Below, piece by piece: positions 52,960 through 62,500 of a stretch of DNA of 64,000 nucleotides. Every line of letters begins with the position of its first letter. Position 1 is the first letter of the stretch. A program made the position numbers and the translations under genes. The stretch comes from Anaerolineae bacterium (GTDB lineage Bacteria; Chloroflexota; Anaerolineae; Aggregatilineales; Phototrophicaceae): NCBI GenBank assembly GCA_023382675.1, contig JAHDWN010000017.1, positions 62,913 to 126,912 of the forward strand, in the 5' to 3' direction. A model generated the notes under the pieces. It worked only from the letters and a program-made list of their open reading frames with translations, was not told the origin of the DNA and made no database searches.

Positions 52960-55839
52960 TTAGCGTTGAAGCCCAGCGCGCAGAGCGGGATCGTGCAGGC
53001 TGTCGAGGATGATGTGGCGTTGTTGTTCCGCCGCCTGATGCTGCTGATCGGCAGCCACGCTGTCTCCGCGCGCTTGGGCGCAGCGCGCCAGTGCGTCGTA
53101 AATATCCATGAGCAGGCGTCGTTTGCCGGTTCGTCCCGCGGCGTCCAATGCCGCGAGCAAGGATTGTTCGGCGCGGGCATGATCGCCTAGCTGCAGCAAA
53201 GCTTCCCCACGCCACCGCTGCCCCTGCGCCACCATCTCATGCATCGCGGCCGCACTGGCACGCGCATACAAATCATCCGCGTAGCCTAGCGCAAGCTCCG
53301 GCTCACCGCGCCGAATGTAGAGTTCGGCCAATCCCTCCAACGCCCGCTGCACATGCGCGAACTGGTTCTCTGCGAGGCCGATTTGCAGCGCCATTTCCAG
53401 GTCCGCCTGAACATCCAGATCGCCCTGGCGCATGCGGTCGATGGCGCGGTTGGCTTGCAGACGTGGCAGCCAGTAGCTCCACTCGCGATACAGCAACCGC
53501 TGGGCGCCTTCGGTATGCAGCGCTTCGGCCTGCTCCAAGAGATCAAGCTCCTGATAGAGCTGGCCCAGGCTGTCAATCGCCATGCACAGGAAGCGTGTGA
53601 TCCCCATCCTCTCAGCAATTTGCCTGGCGCGATGAATCTCATCGAACCCGCGGCCATAATCGCCGAGCGCGGCCAGTGCCAGCCCATAACCCAGGCGATT
53701 ACACATGGTGTGCCACTCAAGATGCGCAGCCACCGTGATTGAGAGAGACTGTTCGAAGTAGGCAACGGCATTGGCATAATCGCCTGTGCCGATGGTGCCA
53801 AGCGCTGCCCAGCCGAGCATCTGTAGATTCTCCGACTCGTAGCTAATATCACCGACGGCGCGCGCCAGGTCGAGCGATTCGCGAAACTGTTTCTGGGCGT
53901 GCTGCGGCTCGCCGGCGATGAGCAGGGCTTCGCCCAGGCCGTGCGGTGCTTGTATGCCCACGACATCGCGGAGTTCCAGTTGCCGATAGATGTTGAAGGC
54001 TTCCTCGTGGCAGGTGCGTGCCTGCGCGTTTTCGCCCTGATCCCAATGAACCGTGCCCAGGTGGTACAGGCTGTTGGCCACCAGCGCCTGATTGCCTGTT
54101 TTGCGAGCATATTGCAGCACTTCAGTCAGGTAGGTTATGGCGTCCTGGTGGCGTTCGTTCCGGCGAAAAGCCATGCCCAGGTCGATGACGATATTATGCT
54201 CGGCGTCGATGTCGCCGAGTGCCTGCGCGGCCCGGCGCGCAGTCATCAGGTCGGCGATAGCACCATCATACTCGCCCATCAAGCTGCGCGCTTTGCCTCT
54301 GTAGGCGTAGACACGCGCCAGCAACGTATCATCGAACTTACCGGCGGCCTCGACCACGCGGTCGAACAGCCGCGCCGCATCGAGAAAGCGGCTGCGCCGG
54401 GCGCAGTAGCGGTACAGGTTTTCAAGCACACCGCCCAGGCGCAAACTGTCTCCACGCTCGACGGCAAAGCTCCAGGCGGCACGCACATTGTCGAAATCGA
54501 GATCAAGTGTGCGCAGTGTCGCCTCATCCTGCCCATGCTCGTCAAGCCAATGGCTCATGTCAGCGAGGTAGTATTCGCTGTGTGCTCTGCGCGTATGTTC
54601 TGCCTCCCCCATGCGTTCGAGCTGGTCGGCAGCGTACTGGCGCAAGAAATCGTGGACCTCATAGCGGCCATTTTCGCTGCGCCAGAGCAGCGATTTCTGC
54701 AGCAGCACCATGAGCACCCGCAGTCCTTCGCCCGTGACGGCCTCCGCAGCGTCGCGCATGAATCCGCCGCGGAAGACGGACAGCCGGGCGAAAACCTGCC
54801 GCTCGGCGACACTCAGTTTTTGCCAGGCGGATTCAACCACCGCGCGAATACTGCGATGCCGTTCTGGGAGATCGCGCAGGTCGGCGGCCAGGAAGTCGAG
54901 GTTGACCTCAATCTCGTGGGCGATTTCCGCAGGCGTCAGCATTTCGACCCAGGCGGCGGCCAGAATCAGTGCCAGCGGCATTCCGTCGACCAATCGGCAG
55001 ATACGTGCGATGTCGGCCAGCGTTGTCTCGTCCACGTCGAGGTCGGCGCGAGCGTGGCGGGCATGATGCAGGAATAGGCGCACCCCGTCGTTATCCAGCC
55101 CGTTGTCATGATCGGGGAGCTGCATACCCGCGACGCGGTAGAGTGTCTCGCCCTGGATGTTCAGGCGCTCGCGCGAAGTGACGAGCAGATCGACCTGATG
55201 AGTCTGGCGCAAGAGGTCTGCGATCAGCGGCGCGCCGTCCAGGAGAGTGTCGAAGTTGTCGAGCACGAGCAGGAGATTGCGATGACGCAGATAGGCCAGC
55301 ACCTGATCTGCAGTCGATGCGCAGTCGTCAATACGCAGGTTGAGCGCGACGGCCAGCGCGGGCGCGATATCCTCCGCTGCCGTCAAAGAGGCCAGCGAAA
55401 GGAACAAGACGCCATCATCGTAATGGCGCTCTAGACTGCCGGCGGTTTCTAGGGCCAGGCGTGTTTTGCCGATGCCACCCGGCCCGACCAGCGTGATCAA
55501 ACGATGATCGGACGAATGCAATAGGCCGACGAGATCCGCCAGCTCGCGCTCGCGCCCAATGAAGGGTGTCGGCGGCGCAGGCAGTGCCGCGACAGGCGGC
55601 GTCATTAGTGCATCTATCACCGCCGTGCCGCCGTCACCGATCAGCCCGTACTCACGCGCGCGTGCAATTGCCTGGGTGCGGTTCTTCGCGCCCAACTTGC
55701 TGAAGATCTGCGTGTTGTACCATTTGACCGTGCCGAGCGTCAGGACCAGCGCCCGCGCGATTTCCTCGTTGCTGCTGCCTTCCGCGATCAAACGCAGGAT
55801 TTCTTGCTCGCGCTCGGTCAGTGAATCTGTTGGCCGCAT
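52960..55839 (-). CDS. STAND ATPase regulator with N-terminal LuxR helix-turn-helix
   Basis: About 959 aa from ATG 55839, which follows CAGGAA; a GTG at 55854 is an alternative. Residues 1-65 form a LuxR-type DNA-binding domain (LTEREQEILRLIAEGSSNEE, TLGTVKWYNTQIFSKLGAKN), placed at the N-terminus instead of the usual C-terminus. Residues 92-380 are an NB-ARC/STAND ATPase: FIGREREL, Walker A GPGGIGKT (119-126), Walker B LLLVLDNFD, and MPLALILAA. From about 480 to the end there are TPR-like helical repeats for ligand or protein sensing. It likely switches transcription on after ligand-triggered oligomerisation. Divergent from the small gene at 55936. Confidence 0.85.
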   Translation of the reverse strand: MRPTDSLTEREQEILRLIAEGSSNEEIARALVLTLGTVKWYNTQIFSKLGAKNRTQAIARAREYGLIGDGGTAVIDALMTPPVAALPAPPTPFIGRERELADLVGLLHSSDHRLITLVGPGGIGKTRLALETAGSLERHYDDGVLFLSLASLTAAEDIAPALAVALNLRIDDCASTADQVLAYLRHRNLLLVLDNFDTLLDGAPLIADLLRQTHQVDLLVTSRERLNIQGETLYRVAGMQLPDHDNGLDNDGVRLFLHHARHARADLDVDETTLADIARICRLVDGMPLALILAAAWVEMLTPAEIAHEIEVNLDFLAADLRDLPERHRSIRAVVESAWQKLSVAERQVFARLSVFRGGFMRDAAEAVTGEGLRVLMVLLQKSLLWRSENGRYEVHDFLRQYAADQLERMGEAEHTRRAHSEYYLADMSHWLDEHGQDEATLRTLDLDFDNVRAAWSFAVERGDSLRLGGVLENLYRYCARRSRFLDAARLFDRVVEAAGKFDDTLLARVYAYRGKARSLMGEYDGAIADLMTARRAAQALGDIDAEHNIVIDLGMAFRRNERHQDAITYLTEVLQYARKTGNQALVANSLYHLGTVHWDQGENAQARTCHEEAFNIYRQLELRDVVGIQAPHGLGEALLIAGEPQHAQKQFRESLDLARAVGDISYESENLQMLGWAALGTIGTGDYANAVAYFEQSLSITVAAHLEWHTMCNRLGYGLALAALGDYGRGFDEIHRARQIAERMGITRFLCMAIDSLGQLYQELDLLEQAEALHTEGAQRLLYREWSYWLPRLQANRAIDRMRQGDLDVQADLEMALQIGLAENQFAHVQRALEGLAELYIRRGEPELALGYADDLYARASAAAMHEMVAQGQRWRGEALLQLGDHARAEQSLLAALDAAGRTGKRRLLMDIYDALARCAQARGDSVAADQQHQAAEQQRHIILDSLHDPALRAGLQR

Positions 55840-55935
55840 AATTCCTGACTCCACACCTGACTAAGGTGAGGTGACAACCTGACCGGCTTGCTCATATGCT
55901 GAGTGCATAGTTCAGTATACGAGAGGGCGCGAGCG

Positions 55936-56217
55936 ATGACAACGTATCAACAGACCACCAGAAGCATTGGCAAATTCACCGAGTTCGTCGGCGAAAGCAA
56001 ACGGCAAATGATCCCCTTGAGCAGTGATGAGGCGCGCAGCCTGCGGCGGCACGGGCAGCACGTCCGCGTGATCGAGGGCATCGGTTGGCTGACGGTTGAT
56101 GGGCGAGACTATGTCCTGCAGCCGGGGGATCAAGCCCTGTTGGGTGAAGGGCACATACCTGCCGTCGTCGGCAGCGCCAACCATGAGCCGGTCTTGTTCG
56201 AGGTGATCCGCTCGTGA
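55936..56217 (+). CDS. Small cupin-like protein (DUF2917-type)
   Basis: A 93-aa protein. ATG at 55936 follows GAGAGGG; a GTG at 55903 is rejected. The core RVIEGIGWLTVDGRDYVLQP, GDQALLGEGHIPAVVG, EPVLFEVIRS follows the short beta-barrel pattern of DUF2917/cupin-like proteins. It is transcribed away from the STAND regulator across a 63-bp promoter region, which suggests the regulator controls it. A strong terminator follows. Confidence 0.55.
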   Translation: MTTYQQTTRSIGKFTEFVGESKRQMIPLSSDEARSLRRHGQHVRVIEGIGWLTVDGRDYVLQPGDQALLGEGHIPAVVGSANHEPVLFEVIRS

Positions 56218-56240
56218 TGGGTCACAATACTGGCATAGGC

Positions 56241-56269
56241 AACCCTCGTCGATGAACGAGGGTTTTTTG
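56241..56269 (+). terminator. Terminator of the cupin-like gene
   Basis: AACCCTCGT and ACGAGGGTT pair perfectly over a 6-nt loop, followed by TTTTG. It lies 24 bp after the stop codon. Confidence 0.9.
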
Positions 56270-56349
56270 TTTTATCGATTGTCCGTGGGATCAATATACC
56301 TGATGTGGTGTACAGGTCGGCGGTGATTTCAACCCACGCGAAGCGCGGT

Positions 56350-56544
56350 CTAAAACCCCCGATACTCCGGGTTGGAAATGTCGAAGCGCTGGCGGCGCAG
56401 TTCCGCCACCTCCAATTCGAGCGCCCGCAGTTCCTCGACCAGCGGATCGTCGTGGAGCTTGGCCTTGCGCATGACCGCCAACAGATCTTTCAGTTTCAGC
56501 TCCAGCTCGTTGAGATGTTGTTGGGATAATGCTTCAAGGTTCAT
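56350..56544 (-). CDS. Small coiled-coil protein (64 aa)
   Basis: A helical, highly charged protein: NLEALSQQHLNELELKLKDL and LVEELRALELEVAELRRQRF show heptad spacing of Leu, so a short coiled coil is likely. No signal or membrane segment. Single gene, isolated between a terminator and a repeat field. No family recognised, and being short it could still be spurious, though the amphipathic pattern argues for coding. Confidence 0.5.
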   Translation of the reverse strand: MNLEALSQQHLNELELKLKDLLAVMRKAKLHDDPLVEELRALELEVAELRRQRFDISNPEYRGF

Positions 56545-56867
56545 TCTGCTTCCAATCTACTCATGTTCACGCTGTCACGAGCATGGCGTCGACTGTCCTG
56601 AGGGGCGGTCGCGTTCCGGGGCGGCTGCCCTGGTGTATGCAAGCATCTGTAGGCTTCTCCAGGCGGGCGCGGGGACTGTGGAAGGAAGCGGCAGCGCGAG
56701 CGGGGAACCGGTGCTGACCAGGGCGATGTATACCCTCACCATTGCTCAATTATCGCACAAATGCGCGGTTTTGAAAAGCGCCGGGCGGGGTACTGGCAGG
56801 GCAAACGCATCAAAATCCTCGATGGGTTCTTAATAATTCATAGTGTATCGCAAAGGGTGATTTCTTC

Positions 56868-56895
56868 GTAGGGGCGCATCATGATGCGCCCCTAC
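56868..56895. repeat. 28-bp perfect palindrome (GGGCGCAT family)
   Basis: GTAGGGGCGCATCA and its exact reverse complement abut without loop. Same core as 20337-20358 and the terminator at 40500. It opens a gene-free repeat field running from 56545 to 57682; nothing coding was recognised there. Confidence 0.7.
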
Positions 56896-56945
56896 AGACA
56901 CCCAGAGACCCTTTATAACCCGTGGTTCCTGTTTCATGCGATTGC

Positions 56946-56998
56946 CCTGGGGGTACTGGGTACTGGGTTCGTGGTACGCGGGTCACAGTGCAGGGGAA
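56946..56998 (+). repeat. Short-module repeat array, copy 5
   Basis: Units of the types GGGTACTGGGTACTGGGTTC and GGGTCACAGTGCAGG. Followed at 57000-57050 by GTGATGAG/GCGTGATGAG modules. Confidence 0.6.
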
Positions 56999-57044
56999 AA
57001 GTGATGAGGGGCGAGGTGATGAGTAATGCGTGATGAGTGATACG

Positions 57045-57145
57045 TGATGAGGAATAGCTGCGTTTCCGCTGCGCTGATCGCAGAGTGTGAACGTTGAAGC
57101 CTGGTGCGCTGTGCATGATCGTCTTGGAGCGCCTTCAGTGCGCTT
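57045..57145 (+). repeat. 101-bp direct repeat, unit 1
   Basis: Matches 57224-57324 at 99 of 101 positions by direct reading (differences at 57060 and in GTGAAC/GTGAGC). Its end contains the GAGCGCCTTCAGTGCGCTT hairpin of the multi-hairpin family, continued at 57126-57180 with GCCGACCGGC/GCCGTCGGC. Confidence 0.85.
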
Positions 57146-57223
57146 GATTTGACTTAGCCGACCGGCTTCAGCCGTCGGCGAACTCAATGCTCGGTGAGTT
57201 CACCGTGAGGAACGCGCGATGAC

Positions 57224-57324
57224 TGATGAGGAATAGCTACGTTTCCGCTGCGCTGATCGCAGAGTGTGAGCGTTGAAGCCTGGTGCGCTGTGCATGATCG
57301 TCTTGGAGCGCCTTCAGTGCGCTT
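57224..57324 (+). repeat. 101-bp direct repeat, unit 2
   Basis: The second copy, 78 bp after the first. After its shared end at 57324 the two copies diverge, and the terminal hairpin is degenerate here (57305-57354). A recent duplication is the simplest explanation. Confidence 0.85.
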
Positions 57325-57625
57325 TTCCCCTCAGCCGTGTTCAGGGGGTCGGCGCATGACGCCGGCTGAACGCAGCGTAGCTGCCCCCGCACAGTTTCAA
57401 TGTCCGGCGGGCGCTCGACGCGGCGAGATGCCCGCACCAGCCAGCTGGAAGCTGGCTGGCAGACTCGTCTCCCTACGCAAACGAGAAAAACCAGCCTTGT
57501 TCACGAGGCTTCAAAAACCCAGCCGGTGGGTTTGAGCCAGCGGCGATTACGTGCGCATCACAACGCGCGGGTGAGGTGAACGCGCGCCGCCCTACCCCCT
57601 CATCACCTCGCTCCTCATCCCCTTC

Positions 57626-57670
57626 TCCGCACCGTGAACCCACTCTGAGCACCGAGCACTGAGCACCCTC
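57626..57670 (-). repeat. Short-module repeat array, copy 6
   Basis: GCACCGTGAACCCACTCTGAG and GCACCGAGCACTGAGCACC-type modules, preceded by CCTCATCACCTCGCTCCTC. It ends 12 bp before the stop of the LysM protein gene. Confidence 0.65.
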
Positions 57671-57682
57671 ATCACGCATCAC

Positions 57683-59341
57683 TCATGACTGAAAGAACAC
57701 CGGAATCGCGCACGGTTGAACGATGCCGCCGCGCCCATCGACCACCACCAGGCGCAGATAATATAGCCCGCTGCCGAAGCGCCCGGCGTCGAGCGTCGCC
57801 AGCAGCCCATCGATCACTGGCGTCGTGCCCCGGTAGACCGTCGTGTAGGCATCCTCGCTCGCCTCGCGCGCCTCGATGCGGTAGAAGCTGAAGTTCGCCA
57901 CCTCGGCGGTGCCGCGCACCGCGAAGCGCCCGCTCAGGATCGCCCCGACGCCCGGCGCGCTGATCTGCGAGCGCGTGTCCAGGCAGCCGATCACATCCAG
58001 CAGCGGCGCCGGGGTTGCCTGCGCGTTCGGCTGCGCGGGCAGATACAACGTCTGCCCGACGAAGATCAGGTCGGCATCAGCCAGGCAGTTCGCGCCGCGC
58101 ACGTCGGCTACCGTCGCTCCGGCGTTGGTCGCCAGCCGGAAGACCGTATCGCCCCGCTGCACCGTGTAGGCTGTCCAGCCCGGCGGCACCGGGCAGCCAC
58201 CATTGGTGACCACTGGCATTGGGCGCGGCGTCATCGAGGGCGTGGGCGTCTGGCTGGCGAAGTAGGTCGCCGTCGGCAGGATGCCAGGGATGAACGTCCC
58301 GCCCACAAAGACACCCATGGGCGTCTCGGTCGCCGTCGGCGTGGGAGATGGCGTCGCCGTTGCAGTCGGCGTATCTGTCGCGGTCGATGTCGGAGTCGGT
58401 GTAGGCGTGTGCGTCTCCGTCGGTAACGGAGTCGCGCTCGCCGTGACCGTCGCAGTGGGTGTCGCGGTCTGGGTCGGCGTGCTCGTTGGCGTCGCTGTGT
58501 TCGTGGCTGTCGATGTCGCCGTCGGCGACGAAGTCTCAGTAGGTATAGGCGTCTCGGTTGATGTCGCCGTGGGCACGGGTGTGCTGGTTGGCGGCACTGG
58601 CGTGGCAGTTTGCGTCGCCGTGGGGATAGGCGTCTGCGTCGGCACAGGCGTCGGGATCAGCGTCGCGGTGACAGTTGGTGTCGCGGTTGGCGTCGCTGCC
58701 ACGGTCACAATGGGCGCGTCGGTCGGCACAGACAAGGCTGCCGCTGTCGCTGCGGTTGTGGGTCGCGCCGTGTCGGTCGCCGCTGGCGCGGGCGTGACGG
58801 TGTCGGTTGGGAGCGGTGTAGCGCTGGGCGGGCGCGCTGTCAGCGTGGCGCTGGGTGGGGGTAAGGTGACCCGACGGGTCGCCGCTACGGTCGTCGTGCT
58901 CGTCACCGTCGCCGGTGGCGTGTTCGTGGCTGTCTGCGTTGGTGGCTGCGGAGTCACCGTCGGCGGCTCGGCCGTCAACGTCCGCGCGGCCACCGCCGTC
59001 CGCGTCTGATAGATCACCGTCCCCAGTTCGTCACCGGAGGGACGCAGCGCCGCTTCCGCCGTGCCCGTCGCGTAGGCATAGGCCACCAGCGTCGCCGCCC
59101 GCCCCACCAGCGCCGTCTGAGACGCCTCCGCCGCTGCGGAGGCGCCAGTCGCCGTGGGCGGGATCACTGACACCGTAACCTGCGTCGGCGCGTCGAAGAT
59201 CGTCACCTGCACCGGCGTCGGGCTGCTGTTCGCTGGCTGGTTGTTGGCGACGTAGACGATGATGGCAATCGCCAGCGCGAACACGAGCACGCTGATCATG
59301 CCGATTGCGACCAGAAGTTCATTGCCTATATCACGGCGCAT
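57683..59341 (-). CDS. Membrane-anchored LysM protein with long Thr-Pro linker
   Basis: A 552-aa type II membrane protein. The first 30 residues hold a single anchor helix. Residues about 40-375 are a low-complexity Thr/Pro/Ala/Val stretch (many TATPTxT units), as in rigid or glycosylated cell-surface stalks. Residues 389-436 are a LysM domain ([28 protein letters not shown]) with a Cys on each side, binding peptidoglycan-like glycans. Residues 437-552 form a beta-rich domain with paired Cys. The linker DNA is strongly repetitive (58300-58960). Probably bridges membrane and cell wall. Confidence 0.8.
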   Translation of the reverse strand: MRRDIGNELLVAIGMISVLVFALAIAIIVYVANNQPANSSPTPVQVTIFDAPTQVTVSVIPPTATGASAAAEASQTALVGRAATLVAYAYATGTAEAALRPSGDELGTVIYQTRTAVAARTLTAEPPTVTPQPPTQTATNTPPATVTSTTTVAATRRVTLPPPSATLTARPPSATPLPTDTVTPAPAATDTARPTTAATAAALSVPTDAPIVTVAATPTATPTVTATLIPTPVPTQTPIPTATQTATPVPPTSTPVPTATSTETPIPTETSSPTATSTATNTATPTSTPTQTATPTATVTASATPLPTETHTPTPTPTSTATDTPTATATPSPTPTATETPMGVFVGGTFIPGILPTATYFASQTPTPSMTPRPMPVVTNGGCPVPPGWTAYTVQRGDTVFRLATNAGATVADVRGANCLADADLIFVGQTLYLPAQPNAQATPAPLLDVIGCLDTRSQISAPGVGAILSGRFAVRGTAEVANFSFYRIEAREASEDAYTTVYRGTTPVIDGLLATLDAGRFGSGLYYLRLVVVDGRGGIVQPCAIPVFFQS

Positions 59342-59444
59342 CGAGAGATCTCCACCTCATCCATGCTGATGCCGGGTGACTATGCCCGGCCAGCGGATGC
59401 TCTTTGTTAATTCGAGGGGTGTTCATCATTCAGGCTTGCCGTTT

Positions 59445-59520
59445 CCGGCGCTCATCCCCACCCCTGAACCTGCGGTTCTTCTGCTCCCCATGGCCATGCG
59501 GAGGGGAAAAAGCGGCAAAA
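59445..59520 (+). repeat. Partial copy of the MITE-like element
   Basis: The core ATCCCCACCCCTGAACCTGC and flanking CCCC/GGGG inverted sequences match the centre of 63137-63277, but the terminal inverted repeats are absent. A decayed copy. The rest of 59342-59536 shows nothing recognised. Confidence 0.6.
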
Positions 59521-59536
59521 GCGCGCATCACCCTCC

Positions 59537-62500
59537 CTACTCCCCGGCGGTGACGGGGGCTTGGGCGTAAGGCAGAGCGAAGAAGATCGTCGTGCCAGCG
59601 TCGCTCGTGTCCAGCCAGATTTCGCCGCCATGCGCTTCAATCAAGGCTTTGGCAATCGCCAGGCCGACGCCCGTATCGCCCAGGCCGGGGATGAGCGGGT
59701 TATCCAGCCGGTACCGCCGCGCGAACACGAACGGCTGATCCTCCGGCGCGATGCCGTGCCCAGCGTCGTTGACCGCGACCACCAGCACCTCCACCTGTGG
59801 CGCACTGGCATCGCCGCGCGGCAGCCGCAGCTTCTGGCTGCGGGCGCTGATGGCAATCGTGCCGCCGACCTCGGACGCCAGGTAGGCGTTCGTCAGCAGT
59901 TGACCGATCACCTCGCTGATCGCGTCGGCATCGACGTTGATCGGTGGTGCTTCGTCATCCAGGTCGAACGTCAGCGACAGTTCTTTCTCGCGCAGTTGTG
60001 CCTCCACGTCCGTGATCGCGTCTTCGATGATGCCGATCACGTCGGTTTCGGCGCGGTTGATCTGGAAGTGCCCGGTATCGAGCGCCGTCAGCCAGTAAAG
60101 GTCTTCGGTCATTGTCGATAGACGCTTGACGTTGGAGGCCACGCGCTGCATGAACTTGCGCTGCATGTCGCCCAGGATGCCCGCCGACTCGTTGAGCACC
60201 AGATCGACGTAACCGATGATCGAAGTCATCGGCGTGCGGAATTCCTGCACGAGATTGCCCAACTGGTCGGCGATGTCCTTGTCCATCGGGGCCATGCGGC
60301 TGGCGGCGTGGATCTGCGCGACTTCAAGCTGGTTCTCCAGTTCGGCGATGCGGGCTTCGGCCTGGCTCACATCGCGTTCGAGCCGGGCGCGCTGCGCCGA
60401 AAGCTCATCGATCATGTCCGTCAGCGAGCCGACGCCGTCCTGCCCCAACTGCTGCAAGCGCTCGCGGTCGCCCTCGATCCGCGCCATCAGTTGATCGCGA
60501 TCGGTCTCCAGCGCCAGCTTGTCCGCCAGCAGCCTGTCGCGCGTGGCGATCAACTCGGCGCGCTCATCGACGTGGCGCTGAAGCTGGACGCGGATCTGCG
60601 CCTGCTTGACGTGCGCCTCCGTCAATTCCTGCTGGTAGGCCGCCGCCTCCGCCATCACGCGCGTGCGCTGCTCGCGGAGCGTCTCCATTTTGGCGGCGAG
60701 TTCGTCTTTTTCGGTACGCAGCCGATCACGCTGGCGAGTCAGCGCCTCGCGGTCGGCTGCCAGGTTCGCCAGTTCGGCGCGCAGCTTCTCCAACTGTTCC
60801 TCGCTCGGCTTGCTCGCTTCGCTCATCGCCTCTTTTTCGCGCTTGAGCGCTTCGTAGCGCGCCTGAAGCTGGGCCTGCTGCTCGTACAACCCGGCGACCA
60901 TCGACGCCAGCCCGGATACGCCGTCTTCCACGCCGAATGCCTGAAGCTGACCTTCGATCTCGGCCAGCCGCGTGCTCATTCTCAGGCGCTCGTCTTCCAG
61001 CCGTGCCTTGTCTTCGCTCATACGCTGGAGCATGTCGCGCACCGTCTCCGGCAGCGCCGCGCCGCTGGTCGTGCGCAGTTCGGCGATCTGCTGCATCAGC
61101 TGATCGCGCTGCGTTTGCAGGTCATCTTTCTCACGGTTGAGCACGTCGATCATGGCCTGGAACATACCCTGATCGCCGCTCGCGGTCGCCCCGGCCAGCC
61201 GTGCCTCAGCATCGCGCAGGCGCGCCTGCAGCCGGTCGCGCTCTTCAAGCAGCCGCTGCTGTTCCTCCGTCAGCGCCAGCACGCGCCCGGTGACGGACAG
61301 CCCTTCTTCCGTGTCGCCAAGCTGGGCGGTGACGCGGCTGCGCTCGTCGTCCAGCTCGATCTTGAGTTCGGTCACGTTACGCGAAAGCTGCACGATCTGC
61401 TCGCGCGCGCCTTCGAGCTGGCGCTGCATCTCCTCCCAGGCGGCGGAGACCTCCGCATCGCTAACCTCGTCCGGCGGCACGTTGCGCACCATCGCCTGGA
61501 CAATCCGCCCCTCCGCCCGCACGCGTGAATCCCGCGCGGCATCCGCCACGGCCAGCAGGTTCGCGCCGAGAATGCCGATCCCCTTCAAGATCTCGATCTC
61601 GCTGGGGCTGAGTTCGCGCCCGGAATAGGGCATCCCGATCATGAGCACCGCCAGCACGGTATTGCTGCGCACCAGCGGCTGAAAATAGACCGGCCCACGC
61701 TGCTCGATGTCAAAGCGTGTGTACAGGTCGGTCAATTCGTCCTCGTTGCGGTCAGCCAGCAGCGGGCGCTGCATCTGGCGCTCGATGGCGTTGACGAGCG
61801 TCGGCTGGCTGGCGAGGCTGACGGCAAACGTCGCTGTCGGGCCAGCCAGCAGCTTGTTATAGCTGTAGATCACGTCAGCGAAATTAGCGTCCTGCACCTT
61901 GAGCAGCGCGCCGATGTCCGCCTTCAAGGTGTTCACCGCCGCGTTGACCACCCGCTCCGGGAAGCCGTCGGGGTCGGCATCTTCCAGCATCAGGCCGAGC
62001 GCTTTCATCAGCGGCGCACTGTCACGCTCGCTGATGCTGCCTAAAGTCGGCAGCGCAATCGATTCCAGCGGCAGCGGCATGTCGCCATGCACGGCGGGCT
62101 GCACATTGATGAACGGCCTGTTCGCGTCTTCTTCCATGCGCTCCTGCGCCGCCGTCTCCAGCCGCTGCACGATCATGCGATACAGAATCGCCGGGACGAT
62201 CAGCAGCGCGCCTAACACCGTCAGCCGCATCCAGCCGGCGTAATCACCCGGCAGCGTGCCGCGTGTCGCCTGTGAGAGAGTCGCCACCGCGCCGAAAGCG
62301 ATCAGCGCGAAGAAGATGATCTTCAACGGCGCGTCCAGGATGCGCCGGATGTACAACAGCGTCAGCGCCGCGCCCGCCACAGCGGTGACTAAGACCGCCA
62401 GCGTCAGGCCGATGTTGTAATTGGTCACGTTGAAGCCGCTCGTCCGCGCCGCCGGCGATGACCAGGGCACGCCGGTCAGGAAATAGCCCAGGACGACGGC

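Noticed and set aside
58281..59009. A Gly/Val-rich plus-strand frame resembling a repeat protein
   Set aside because: It is the complement of the Thr-Pro linker of the LysM protein; it lacks a start context and a fold.
60308..61528. A 406-residue plus-strand frame opposite the large kinase homologue
   Set aside because: Lies wholly antisense to the coiled coil; Leu/Arg/Gln-rich composition is the complement of the helical repeat codons.
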